NCBI GenBank assembly: GCA_047495785.1
Contig: JBLDXI010000042.1
Span: 4,030,001 to 4,094,000, forward strand
Length of the DNA: 64,000 nt
Origin: Lepidodermella squamata
Lineage: Eukaryota; Gastrotricha
Direction: 5' to 3'
Shown piece by piece: positions 48,119-59,400 of this stretch; position 1 is the first letter of the stretch, and every line of letters begins with the position of its first letter. The position numbers and the translations under genes were made by a program. Under the pieces are notes generated by a model. The model was not told the DNA's origin, ran no database searches, and was given only the letters and a program-made list of their open reading frames with translations.

Positions 48119-48135
48119 GGATGGATGGATGGATG
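48119..48135. repeat. (GGAT)4 microsatellite at LINE 3' end
   Basis: Four GGAT units, read as (CATC)n on the minus strand, immediately beyond the 3'UTR of the minus-strand LINE. Takes the position of a tail. Confidence 0.8.
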
Positions 48136-51100
48136 GATGTTAGACCCTGACACCATTTCTGGTGATTTAACAGGGCTTGGGATGATAAGTTATGCCTGTC
48201 ACCGATAATTCGATGTTAGGCGCAGAGATGGCACAATGTAATACAAAAATAAATTATAAAAATAGAGCTATGATCTATTTGGTCCATTCAGACACCTGTT
48301 CGATGAAGAATTGCTGAAGGTAGGCGGCTTTGCGGCAGGCTTTCGAGCTAGTGAGCTTACGAATGAAGGGGTCGGTCTGTCTCCATGCCTTCGAGCCGCG
48401 GATGAGGAAAGTTCGATCTTGGGTGACACTGTCGGACTGCGTGGCCTTGAGGCTGCCGTTCGTGGAACTGCGGAGTCCGGGGTTCACCTCCGTTTTCGGC
48501 TTGAAGAGTTCGATTAGCTCGACTGGTGCTTCGCCATGGAGGCACTGGAAAACCAGCTTAGTTTCGTGAACTTGTCTTCTTCCAGCGAGAGTGAGCCATT
48601 TCAGGTGGCAGCGTAGGTCGTCGACTGGGCACGAGTAGTCCTTCATCATTAGCGCTCGGATGGCGTTGTCTTGCGCTCGATCAAGGGTCTTCCTGGCAGC
48701 AGCAGAACCAGCACTGAGTATCACGTCACAATAGCTGAGTCGCGAGTTCACCAGGCTGTTGTAGATAGCTTTGCGACCGTCTAACGGGATACCGTTCTGG
48801 CCGGCTAGGCGTAGGGCGTATGATCCGCTGCGACACTTGGCGTGGACGAGCTGGGCGTGTTCCTCAAAACTGAGGCGGTTGTCGACTTGTACTCCGAGTA
48901 ACTTAACCCTCTAATGCCGGCAGCTTCTCGGCTTTATACAAACTGAGTTTACTCAATCGGTCAAAACTGACTCAAAATGAGTATATACAGCTATCTACGT
49001 GTGTATACTCAACCGGGACCTCCTTTTTTTGGACTTTGAATTATGAAACTGAGTATACACTTGTACCAATTGAGTTTACTCGTGCTAAAAAAATTGTATA
49101 AATACGCACTTGAGTTAACTCAGGAAGAGCGCAACATCACATGTATTTTATTCATGAAATTCTCAAAATCTGAAAAAATTGAAGAAATTGCCGTAAGTAA
49201 CCTAAATCAAAGGTCGACATGATTCGCCGGCACGACCAGCAGCTAAACAACAGCACAGGTAGATGCGGCAATAGGCGGGCTTGCGGCGCGCTGACGAAAA
49301 TCGCTGCGAAGCCGCGACAGGTATGGGCAATTTTTTGCAAAAAGACTAATCGTATTCAGATAAAACCTTAAACTAAGTAATATCGATGTGTTATTTTGCG
49401 CTCTGCCTGGCTGCCTTTTATTTCCGAGCAAGCATTGTGAGAAAGAGCTCAGTATTGAGCAACAATTGCGAGCTGATTGTTGTTACGCAACAGTGTGTGG
49501 CGCAACACTAGACCGCGACCTAAAAGCTGGTCACCCCGAATAATTAGTATTTACCACAAAACATTTAAAAAGTGACTGTAAATATAGCTATCGGCGCCTG
49601 GTATGAGTAAACTCAATTGGCAATTGACTTTACACACAACGGAGTCTAATCATTCACTCAAAACCGGCCGTCCGGGCGGCCGCCATGTGTTTATACAAAA
49701 AATTTATACAAAAAATTGATTGAGTATACACACAAATCATCCGACCACCTGACGCGCGCACTCACCTGTGTTACGCAATCAACGCGCCGACTTTGCGGTT
49801 TTCGGAATCAGGGAGCCCTGATGGCCAACTACAAAATTGCCAAGCGGCTAGGCCGGCAAAAATCGGGAAGTATGAAAATTCAAGGTGAATAGCGCCAGTT
49901 TGAGTATACACGTTTTCGGCATTAGAGGGTTAATCGATTGTTGAGGGTGAATGAGCGTTCCGTTCACATTGACTGGTAGGTTGACGTCGATTTTCGCGGT
50001 TTTCGGGCCGATGAACATTATTTGAGTCTTCGTTTCATTCAACTTTAGAGAGTTGACACTTAGCCAGTTTGCGACATGGGAGAGCTGTTTTTCGAGTATG
50101 GACTTCGCTTCGTCAGTTGTTGACCCAATCGCATAGATCGTAGTGTCGTCAGCGTACATAACGGAATAGCAGTTGGGATCGTTGATAGTTTCTGGCAATT
50201 CATTAACATAGACGGTGAAGAGAAGAGGGCCAAGGACACTCCCTTGAGGGACACCGTATCTGATTGGCAATGACGACGAGGAGATGTTGCCGACCTTAAC
50301 CTTCTGGTGACGGTTAGACAGATAGTCCGTGAACAGGTTCAGGGCTTCGGGCCCAAGACCAAACGAACGGAGAGATTCGATAACTCCAGCCGGGTCAAGC
50401 GAATCGAATGCTTTTGATAGATCCAGGCTGGCAGTGGCGACGTACTTGTTTTGAGCTGCAGCTACGAGCCACTTCTCGGCGAGCGCCACCAGACAGCCGC
50501 TGGTCGAGTGATGTTTGCGAAAGCCGAACTGGTATTTTGACAGGAAGCTGTTCAGGTGAGGTTTCAGTTGTTCACCGAGGCAGCGTTCGAAGAGTTTCAG
50601 GCAGCCAGGTAGAATCGAGATAGGACGGTAATTCTCAGGCAGCTGTTTCTCGCCAGACTTATGAATTGGCGTCACGACGCTGGTTTTCCAGTCTTCAGGG
50701 AGTTTATCACCTTTGAGGATTCCATTGAACAGGGAGACTAGAGCAGCGTTCATGGCTGGGCAGCTAATACTGTCTCGTAGAACAAATTCCGGAATGCCAT
50801 CATTGCCGGCAGTTCTCTTGTTCGAGAGTTTCATTGCACTTTCAATCAGGTCTTTTTCCGTGATTTTGCGAAACTCGAAGGCCTGTTTGATACTAGATGC
50901 GCGGCGTTTCATATTAGGCGTTGGCAGCGATTTGGCAACTTTTTCTCCGACTGTACAAAAATAAGCGTTGAATTTATCAGCCATGGCAGTAGCTGTGTCG
51001 TCATCGATTTCTTCGTGTTTCTTTTTGTTCGGCATGAAGTCGTTCAGAATTTTCCAGACTTCTTTGGGGTCACCGCCGGCTTCGGTCAGTCGGTCTTCGT

Positions 51101-51700
51101 AGTGCTTGGATTTCCAGTTTCTCGTCAATTTTTTCACTTTTGTTTTGATGGCCTTGAAGCGAGCCAGCGAGTCATCAGATTGGAACGTTAGATGATCTCG
51201 GTGAGCCTTGTTCTTTTCCTCGATGGCTAGTATTAGTTCGACGTCGAGTTTCTTCGATGTATTCAGTTCCAAGCGCTTTTTGGTAGTTTTTCCAGGCTTC
51301 ACAGTGATAGTTGTAAAAGGAGCGATGATGTCGAGAACAGCGATAACGTGACCTTTGATCCTGGACCATTTGTCAGCGGAGGAAGAGTTCTCGGGGATAG
51401 GATCGGCCTCCAGGCGGCTATTGAGCATTGAGTTGAATAGTTCAAGCTTATAGCCTTTGAATTTGCGCACGTTTATCTTGTACGGTTTCTGAGCTTCTGC
51501 AGTAGTTCTCAGAAAACAGGCCGTGCCGTAGTGGTCGGAGAAACCGGGTAAGGTAGCTGTGCCCACGGCTTCATGTGACTTGCTAACCCAGATGTGGTCC
51601 AGACTCGAGTTCGAAATAGGCCGGGTGATTTTATAATCGTCAATTTGAACGATCAATTTGAATCTGCTAGAGAGCAGAGGCAAAAGAAAAATGAATGCAT
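48136..51700 (-). mobile_element. 5'-truncated CR1/L2/Jockey-like LINE interrupted by a DNA transposon
   Basis: Minus-strand non-LTR retrotransposon. The copy starts within the apurinic endonuclease domain (SSLDHIWVSKSHEA, PGFSDHYG) near 51700 and has a full reverse transcriptase. A piggyBac-like insertion at 48907-49929 splits the ORF; without it the flanks read on in frame. 3'UTR 48136-48274 includes an ACCAGAAATGGT hairpin before a (CATC)n tail. The family is shared with the fragment at 20.9-21.7 kb. No target duplication found, so the 5' edge is approximate. Confidence 0.88.
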
Positions 51701-51704
51701 ACAA
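48275..51704 (-). pseudogene. LINE ORF2 (endonuclease end and reverse transcriptase), split by insertion
   Basis: Two parts. The 5' part (49930-51704) gives the endonuclease C-terminus, then a linker, then RT motifs: NKRTAGNDGIPEFVLR, LPENYRPISILPGCLKLFER, QFGFRKHHSTSG, ASLDLSKAFDSLDP, GVPQGSVLGPLLF and the catalytic MYADDTTIYA. The 3' part (48275-48906) gives the post-RT region (NSRLSYCDVILSAG, NAIRALMMKDYS, FLIRGSKAWRQTD). The break is exactly at the TTAA of the piggyBac-like element; the endonuclease start is missing, so the copy cannot move by itself. Confidence 0.88.
48907..49929. mobile_element. Non-autonomous piggyBac-like element, 1,023 bp
   Basis: Ends are perfect 13-bp inverted repeats: CCCTCTAATGCCG at 48907-48919 and its complement CGGCATTAGAGGG at 49917-49929. 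TTAA flanks both sides (48903-48906 and 49930-49933), the target duplication characteristic of piggyBac transposases. No transposase frame is present. The interior has many direct and inverted copies of TGAGTATACAC and palindromes such as TGAGTTTACTCA (near 48943, 49005, 49060, 49110, 49605, 49718 and 49902). It sits in the ORF of a LINE, so it inserted later than that copy. Confidence 0.92.
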
Positions 51705-52051
51705 TTAACTATTCATTTTACGATGTTATAATTTTAGTAACTATTTTCGTGCAATATTTTTGGATAAGGTACTAACTCATTTACATCTGAATTCTCTACA
51801 CTCGATTTAGTCTTCTCCACTCGACTGCGTCCCGTTCGAAAGAGAACTAATTGAAACAATCAGTGGGTTGATTTGTCCAATCATAAATCGCAGATTCATA
51901 ACAAGTGGGTACAAGGAGAAAGGAGAAAAGTTTTTTCCGTTTTGGCAGCATGAAGTTGAGCCTTGGAGCTCCGCGAAGAGTTCTTTATTCAATCACGCTG
52001 AGACATTCTTTTCGTCGCCTCCTTGGAGCTCTGGAAGAGCAGTTTCCTTGA
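51701..52051. other. Spacer between LINE and hAT MITE
   Basis: No gene seen. TTCCTTGA at 52044-52051 is the left target duplication of the adjacent MITE. GGAGCTC words recur at about 51965 and 52024. Confidence 0.5.
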
Positions 52052-52328
52052 CAGGGACGGCACCAGGGTACTACAGCCAGGGGGGCAAGCTGGGGCACAC
52101 TAACAATGAAGAAAGGGGTTGGGATACTTGAAAAGCTGCGATTGCAAAAATATCATACAACAACTACCATGCGAGCGAAGCGAGCTTTAGCCAAGGCTAT
52201 TTTGAACATTTTCTTGTCAGAAAGAGCCTAAAAAAGACTCACATTGAGCTCACTGACCAATTATTCAGGTGGCAAGATTCTTTGCCAGGGGGGCGCTGCC
52301 CCACTTGCCCCCCCTGGCGCCGTCACTG
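52052..52328. mobile_element. hAT-type MITE, 277 bp, with 8-bp target duplication
   Basis: Left end CAGGGACGGCACCAGGG and right end (complement) CAGTGACGGCGCCAGGG form 17-bp imperfect inverted repeats, continuing into similar GGGGGGCAAG-TGGGGC stretches inside. Perfect 8-bp direct repeats TTCCTTGA flank it (52044-52051 and 52329-52336), the hAT duplication length. No coding capacity. CAG-G-CGGCNCCAGG ends recall hAT (Tip100/ZMYM-like) families. Confidence 0.9.
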
Positions 52329-52336
52329 TTCCTTGA

Positions 52337-52696
52337 CCCTTCTCAAGCTCACAAAAGAGGTAAGGTTGTTAATGGGATATTATTGAAATCTAATCTAATG
52401 AGAAGCATCAGATAAGAACGGTGATTGGTGAGAGAGGTGACAAACGAAGAAAGGATTGGTAGATAGTAAAGCCCAATCGCCGCGAGTGCCGAGAGGCAAA
52501 GGTCGCAAAATAAAATATTTTTCATGCCAAAGCCCAATCGCCAATTCGTCGACAGAAAAACCCTTGTTCCAGGCTTTCGCTCCACGGGCGAGAGCATTCA
52601 CTGGCTGGTGGTATTGACTTCTTCAACAGGCTGTGTTGTCTGACGATGTTGTTTCAGTGCCTCTTTGACGGCTCCCCTCCCCTTTCGATTCAACAC
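52337..52696. other. Spacer between MITE and second LINE
   Basis: No gene recognised; short minus-strand frames at 52349-52601 overlap in two phases and look accidental. Confidence 0.4.
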
Positions 52697-52710
52697 GGTC
52701 TCACAGCGCG
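52697..52710. repeat. Target-site duplication, 3' side of LINE B
   Basis: GGTCTCACAGCGCG, identical to 55236-55249. The two copies bracket the minus-strand LINE exactly, with its tetranucleotide tail against this copy. Confidence 0.9.
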
Positions 52711-55235
52711 CCTGCCTGCCTGCCTGCCTGCCTGCCCTCATAACTAGGGAACCTCAGGATCCCTAGAAAGCAAATTAGATCATTGGGCAGAGGAAAGCCC
52801 TATTGTCAAAGGTAATTTGCCAATCCTCAGACAGTAGTTTGAATGGCTGTGCTAACTATTTTCTCCAGACGTTTGAAGAAAATTAAGGTATTTTTTACAA
52901 TTCTATTGTCAGCACTAAGCAGCCTTGCAGGGTCGTGGCCAGCAACAGATAAACAGTCGTAAGAAATATGGTAGGCTAACTGGCTCAGAGGAGTAACGTT
53001 ACCACAGAACATACATGTAACATCATCAATTCTGAAAATAAAATGTTCGATACGGCGAAAGACGGTATTCGTGACGACTCGCAGAGCAGTACTTCTAAGG
53101 TCAGGTGGATAATTTTCGAATATCTTACTAATGCCAAAGTAACCGTCCCTGGCTAATAGGTAGCTGGCATTATATTTATTATGAAATTTGACAGATAGTT
53201 CAGAAACATAGCAGTCTTTGACTAGGTTGAAAAATTGCTCCATGACTGCCGGGTCACGCATAAACCAGAAGTCGGGAGGCAGATTGTAGGATAATAGAAA
53301 TTTACGAGTTGCGTGGATGGGATTTAAGACACCCATCTTCGGACGAGAATGGAAGTAAAAAGAAAAAGCATCATTCACTAAGGGGTTGGCACATTTCGTC
53401 AGCTCACATGTAAACTTGACTGCATTGAGTTTCGCCTTTAGGCTAGGGGGAATAAGTCCCATAACAAAACCAGTTGATAAACTAGACGCATTGTACGGAA
53501 TGTCGCGCGCTCTTTTATAATACTTATAACAGACGCTGTCCAATTTAGCAACACGGCTAGGGGCGAAGAGGCCCCAGAGTTCGGAGCCTGCAAGCATCGC
53601 CGCTTCAATTTTGCTACAAAATAGTGTATCCAAGTTATTGCGTTCTATCATACTCAATTTGATCCTATGAGAGGAAAGAGCGTTGTAACAGCTATTGCCA
53701 CGTGTAAGCGCATTTTCAATAGCTTCAAACCAGCTCAAGTCGCTGGATATCGGTACGCCTAGGTAGAAATCAGATTTTACAACTTTGAGAGGTACGCCGT
53801 TCATATTAAAGGAGTAACGGTCAGATGAAACAGGAGCTTGGGAAAAAATGATAACTTTCGTTTTACCGGGGTTAGGGCTGAGCCCTTCTCTAGTAGAATA
53901 CGTCGACATAGCATCAATCTGTATTTGCAAATCCACCGCGTTAGTTGCAGTGGGTGTGGAGTCGTCCGCATATAATACGCAAAGTACCTTGGTAGAAAGT
54001 AACTTAGGAATGTCTGATAGATTTTTGGCATTCTCAGCCAGATGAAGAGGCAAATCGGCGGTATACAGATTGTACATTAGGGGACCTAAGACGTCACCCT
54101 GTCTAACACCGCGTTCAATGGCGATGTCTGCAATAGACAGTTTGCTGCCAACTCGCACTTTGGCTTTAGCGTCGGAATAGAGAGAGTTCAATCTCTTGGC
54201 AAAGGAAGATGAGATACCTAATCGCTGGCATTTCCATATAAGACGGTTGTGAGGAACGCAGTCGAAAGCTTTAGTAAAGTCGATTAAACATATAAAGAGC
54301 ATTCTACCGCGAACGTGGATTTGGTACGTCGCCAACGACTGAAGGACGAAAGCCGCGTGTAAGCGCGATAATCCTTTTTCGAAACCAAACTGCTCTTCAG
54401 GTATGATCGAGTGAATTCTACACCACTTTTCCAGTCTCAATTTCAGTATAGTAGAATAAGTTTTGTATATTACGGATAAAAGAGATAATGGCCGGTAGTT
54501 GTCCGGCTTAGAGGAGTCACCTTTTTTGAACAAGGTGCAAAACAGAGACAAATTTAGTCCCGATGGCAGGGTGTAGCTAAGGAAACACGGTTCAAAAATT
54601 TTAAAGAGCGTCTTGCTGAAAAAAGAAACATTCAGGTCACTGTGTTGCATGAATTCAGCTGTAATACCATCCGGGCCGGGCGCCTTACCTGCTTTTTGAA
54701 GTTCTATGGCCATTTTGACTTCGTCAATAGTCAAAGGAGCATCCAGTATTGGGTCTGATGTTGTGAGTTCGAGTGGGGGTGAGACAACATTCCGATTTCG
54801 GTAGAGCTCCCCGAAAAATTCGACCCATTCGTGCATCTGCGGTTGATTTTGGGGAGAAAGAGGCGCTGTTTTGAAAGCCACCCAGAGAGAACGTTTAGTT
54901 TTATCGCTGTTGATTACTGATATTTCCTTGTTACGATTTAATATGCGGCGCATTTTGCGCGAGGCGTTAGCTTGTTTTCTGTATAAACAAAAATTCACAT
55001 GATCCCCGACATCCGGGCGGGTCGAGTCGGCCTCGATAATTTTAGTATCATAAGGGATGTGGCCTCTAGTGGCAAAATTACTGATAAGATCTAGCGTAGA
55101 GCGCAAAGCATCGTTAGGCATTTGAGGTAAGTTATCCGCAAATGAGTCGATGTCAGTATTTAAAAGGTGATTATGGAACGCACCTGAATCGAAGTGCACC
55201 TTAGTATAAGACGTGGAAGCGCTAGTCTGCTTAAA
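52711..55235 (-). mobile_element. Second 5'-truncated LINE with (CAGG)n-type tail and 14-bp target duplication
   Basis: Minus-strand element of 2,525 bp, bounded by identical 14-bp direct repeats. On the minus strand its 3' end is a run of six CAGG units (plus 52711-52734), in place of poly(A). The 5' end is truncated in or just before the reverse transcriptase ORF; no endonuclease remains. The RT differs from the LINE at 48-51.7 kb, so it is another family. Confidence 0.92.
52827..55235 (-). pseudogene. LINE B reverse transcriptase ORF with C-terminal zinc finger, 5'-truncated
   Basis: One uninterrupted frame of about 800 residues. RT motifs: APGPDGITAEFM, LFKKGDSSKPDNYRPLSLLS, EEQFGFEKG, CLIDFTKAFDCVPHN, GVRQGDVLGPLMYN and catalytic LYADDS. 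The C-terminus has a Cys-x2-Cys-x11-His-x4-Cys finger, as in many LINE ORF2 proteins. The frame continues beyond 55235 for 12 codons to an ATG at 55271, but those codons are target-site and flanking DNA and not element sequence. Open coding suggests a fairly young copy. Confidence 0.92.
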
Positions 55236-55249
55236 GGTCTCACAGCGCG
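55236..55249. repeat. Target-site duplication, 5' side of LINE B
   Basis: GGTCTCACAGCGCG, the partner of 52697-52710; marks the 5' truncation point of the element. Confidence 0.9.
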
Positions 55250-56421
55250 CGGGGGATGCTTCGATGATCATCAGCTGACTTTGAATTGCGCGGACTATTT
55301 ACCAAAGTTGACATATAAAAACTAAGATTCATAATATAATCGCATAATTTTGTTTCTGTGTAATATATATAAATAAATTTTTAGCGTACTAAGCTCCGCC
55401 CATCGATTTCAAAAGTTGTGGCGCCTAATTCGGTTTGAAATGTTGCTGTTAGCGCATTTTGTTGCCAAGTACGCTTTAATGATATATCGGCGTAGAAAGT
55501 GATTACTGCATGGATTTTGCTATTCAGTCCACTTCGGATTTATTTCAGGACTTCTTGCCACTACTTTAATATGGAGTTATCCTAATTTTTCATCTAATTC
55601 CGTCTCCTCGATTCTAATGACGTAATGAAATTCCAGTAAATATGGCCAGGGTTTCACCATTTTGCATATTTATGTTGCACTATATCTCATATATACGCTG
55701 GCGAATATTATCAAGTATCATTTTCGGCATAGTTACTGAGTTTCTTTGGTTTTGCAACAAGTTTAAGATCTGTTTATCATCAATCAGGTAGGTATCTACA
55801 CTTTTAAAATGCCGTCGTTGCCTCTTAACAATCAGCGTTACAATACGGATGAGGGCTAAGTTAAATGATTGTTCGCTTTCTATGTAATTCTCAATGAGTC
55901 AGTTGATATGTGTCAAATGCGAATGCTTCTCTCGGGTATTTCGACTGCAAGATTTTCGGAGGCCCTATTAAAATTCTTGGAATGAATTGTGATCAGTTAT
56001 CTAACTGCGCTTCCATACTCACTGTGCTTTTTTAAATTTATCTCTTATGATTTCAAAGCTGTAGATCAATCTGGTTCATGATTCCTGCATATTTCGAGGC
56101 GAACGATTTTACTACCGGTCTAGAAAAGGCTGCAACTTGCTTCGTAAGGTGTAATTCCATAAGTAAATTGAGCTGGATCTAGGTACCAATGCTAAGACGC
56201 ATGAGTTTCGTCAAATATAACTGGGACAGATTGCTGTGAGTGCTCACTATTGAGATGTGTCTTTCACTCGTAAATAGCGAATTGGTAAACTATTATTATT
56301 CATCTGACCATCGGCTACTCGGGTAACTTGATCCGCATGGAAAATAAACTGCGCTATTTTTATTACATTCGTTGCTATCAACCGACACAGAAATATTTTA
56401 TCGTATCATTTTTTATTCTAG
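55250..56421. other. Spacer upstream of anosmin, no gene recognised
   Basis: AT-rich. The CATTTTTTATTCTAG tract ending at 56421 looks like a splice acceptor directly before the anosmin ATG, so a 5'UTR exon or trans-splice site is possible. Confidence 0.45.
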
Positions 56422-59400
56422 ATGTTGTTAAACCAAGAATTACAACATCGAATTACCCAAAGCACGCTTTTAGGCGTGGTATTATCCTTTATCGTGCTGA
56501 ATTGCTGTTATTGCATCAACTTCGAGGATTGGCAGAAATCGTCCGTCGAGAATATTTATCGGTTACAATGCTCCCTGAAATGCGCTGCGGAATTTGTAAG
56601 TTTAATCAACACATTTTTCTTATGATAGGTCCAGAGTGTGATGTCATTCGCACGGGACGTAGGTATCTATTTTACGATTAAGCAAGCGCTTATTACTGGA
56701 CTTGTTGCCAAGGTTTTAGCTTCCCGTGTCGCCGGTCTTTTCCGAATTGTAGCCATTTTAGCACATATTGACTTTGCAAATATCGAGTACGTTACTACAT
56801 GACACAACAAAGAGTTAGAATAACCGTACCGCTGCGACCCTTTGCTATACATTGCATAACCGAAAATGTATCACCGCCACCTTCCGATGCTCCTTAAACA
56901 CTAGCATCAGGTGGTCTACAGATCACATGGATGTTTTGCTGCAACTTAGTTACACTGCCGCGTGGAATGTGTACATAAGTCCAAGCGTGTTATGCTTACC
57001 TGTACGTATAAATGGGGATAAGCGAGTTGCGATACCCCAATGTTTGCTTCTCGTGATCTTGTGCGTGTTTGTCGTCGTGTGCGCTCCTGCCTTATCGCTT
57101 TTGCGTCAGCTGGTTGACTTTTCTCGTGCCTTGCGAGGAATTCACAGCCGGGCGCGATCAACGGTTATTTTTCTCTTGCAGTATTTACGGGAAATTTTTA
57201 TGACGATGATGATGATGATGAAAATTGTTTTGTCTGTTCTACGTGACTCGTAAATAATAAGCCGAAAATCTTGATAGAGCGGCGCGTGTAGACGTGCAGG
57301 TAATTTTGCATTCAAACCAATGCTACTGATATAAATTGGTTCATTGCGCGCGCCAGGTTCAACTTTTATGGCGTAAAACAGCGACGGTTTTAGCATTTTA
57401 TTAGCAGGATAGATGGCACAGCCACAACAACAGAAACATTTAGCGCGCTGTCCTGATTTTCTGGTCTGCGACGTGACCGATAAATGGCTTACGGTTCAAA
57501 GACCTATTCGATACTTGACACGGCAGAAGTGCCGTGCACTTCAAGGCGCAATAACACGGCTAGCGTCTCGAAAACACGTTGCTTTGTTGTTGATTGCGAA
57601 TTACGACACCAAGCATTGTCAGGGTTTATTTTTGTTGTCAGGCGAGATTTGATTAAGTTAACAAAAATAACAGTAACCACTCGAGAGATTTATTTATTAT
57701 TTCAAGCTCATAGGCTAGCCTGTAGTGATTGATTGTTCACATCATTCAAAATGTGTTGCGCAACAAATGTTATTACTGGTGAGATCACAAGTGCTAAATA
57801 TATCTCCCGGAAGGCGGCTCATTTAGGCGTATTAAGCTGCGGGCTGGCTATCTTCACCACCACCAATACCCTCGTGTTGTATAAATATACAGACAGTGCA
57901 CGGACAGACACGCGGCTGCGATTCTCCAGGCCCAGAATTGACCGTTTAGGGAGTTGTGGCTGCTGTAACATCAGTTAGGCACGTCTCACCCCTGGGTGTT
58001 AATCAATTAGCCGACACTACCAACGCACAATAGGGGTCGGTCGGTCGGTCTGAGCATTGATTTATTTTTCAAGAAATTAATAAATCACGGAATAGATGTG
58101 TAATATATCGCCGGCACCAGCAGCTGCTATTGTTCGCGCTTTTGGCGGCTGGCGTTTCTCTATTTCCGCCGTTATATATGTATCAATTCATTGAATCAAA
58201 TTGTATTAGCCTGGTCCTGGTGGGCGGCAGCGTCGATTTCAGGCGACGACAAAAATAAACACGACGCGTTTTTAAGGAAGCCGATTATTATTTTGTTTCA
58301 AGTACGTACGCTTCCCGGTTTTCGGGCGCCGGAAATTATTCGTGTGAATGAAAGAACGAGAAAATAACAAAGCTGGGTGTGTAACTGGATACCTCCCCGA
58401 TGTACACAAAAACACAACTTACGCTTTTTCTCGCCTGTTTATTATTTATTTAAGGAAAGGTAATAAATTCGGCGCGTGTTCACATCATCATCATCGCCAG
58501 TTTTTCGCGCCGATAATCTGTAAAAGCACGCCCCACGAAGCGCACCCGCGACATTTGTTTTTTCCAGTGCGATTACATTTCGTTATTACTCGCCCGCCCG
58601 CCGCCTTAAAAATAATAAGTTGTCCTGGGTAATAATAACCTCATTTATCATTTACCAAGCCGCTGCCCCGGAAAAATCGCGGCGAGCAACAAAAACAACA
58701 ACTCGATACAATGTTATTTCAAGGTCTCGAGATCATTTTTCTCTCAACTCTCAGGTGTATAAACAGCGGCACTTTTGTTTGTTTTAATAAACGTTGGTGG
58801 TTTTATCGAGGCGCATCTTCTTCCTATACTCGAGCTCTTCAATGAAGCTGATTATTAACAACAACAATAAGAGCACGGCTAATGATGATGATGACGATGA
58901 TTAGGCGTAATAATGCTGGTGCCGCCGGAAGTGGGTAGGGCTGCGGCTGTTATTCCGTAATTCCGAAGGATAGATTGAAAGTGTGCCCCGGCGCCGCACC
59001 GATTAAAGAGAAACCAACAGCCGGTTGGTGCAATATCGTAGGAAACCTTTGTTGTGTGGGCCGAAATGGTGGAAAGCGGCGCGGCAAACAGTGACTCCTT
59101 AGCTGTCTAATTAGCCGTGGAAAATGGAACATAAACAGTTGCTGGCAACAAAACACTACCACACCATCTGCGCTCCGTTTCGAGCGTTTTGAGCCGAGTA
59201 ATTGAGAGAGCGGGAGATAGATACGCGTTATTTGTTATGAGTAGGAGGCGAAGGGACGCTCCTACTACTATTTTAAGGCGGCGCGCGTGAAACAAGCTCA
59301 ACAGGTTGCGATTAATATGAACCTCCAGGCTAAACGCGTTAACTCGTGCGAATGACATTGCATTTCACTCATTCGTTCAGTGTTTTTTTGATATACATGT

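Noticed and set aside
49848-49929. C-terminal residues of the upstream LINE ORF part past the TTAA
   Set aside because: They are encoded by the piggyBac-like insert and do not belong to the LINE protein.
55236-55271. First 12 codons of the 814-codon reverse transcriptase frame as the true start
   Set aside because: The target duplication falls inside them, so they are flanking DNA joined by chance to a truncated ORF.
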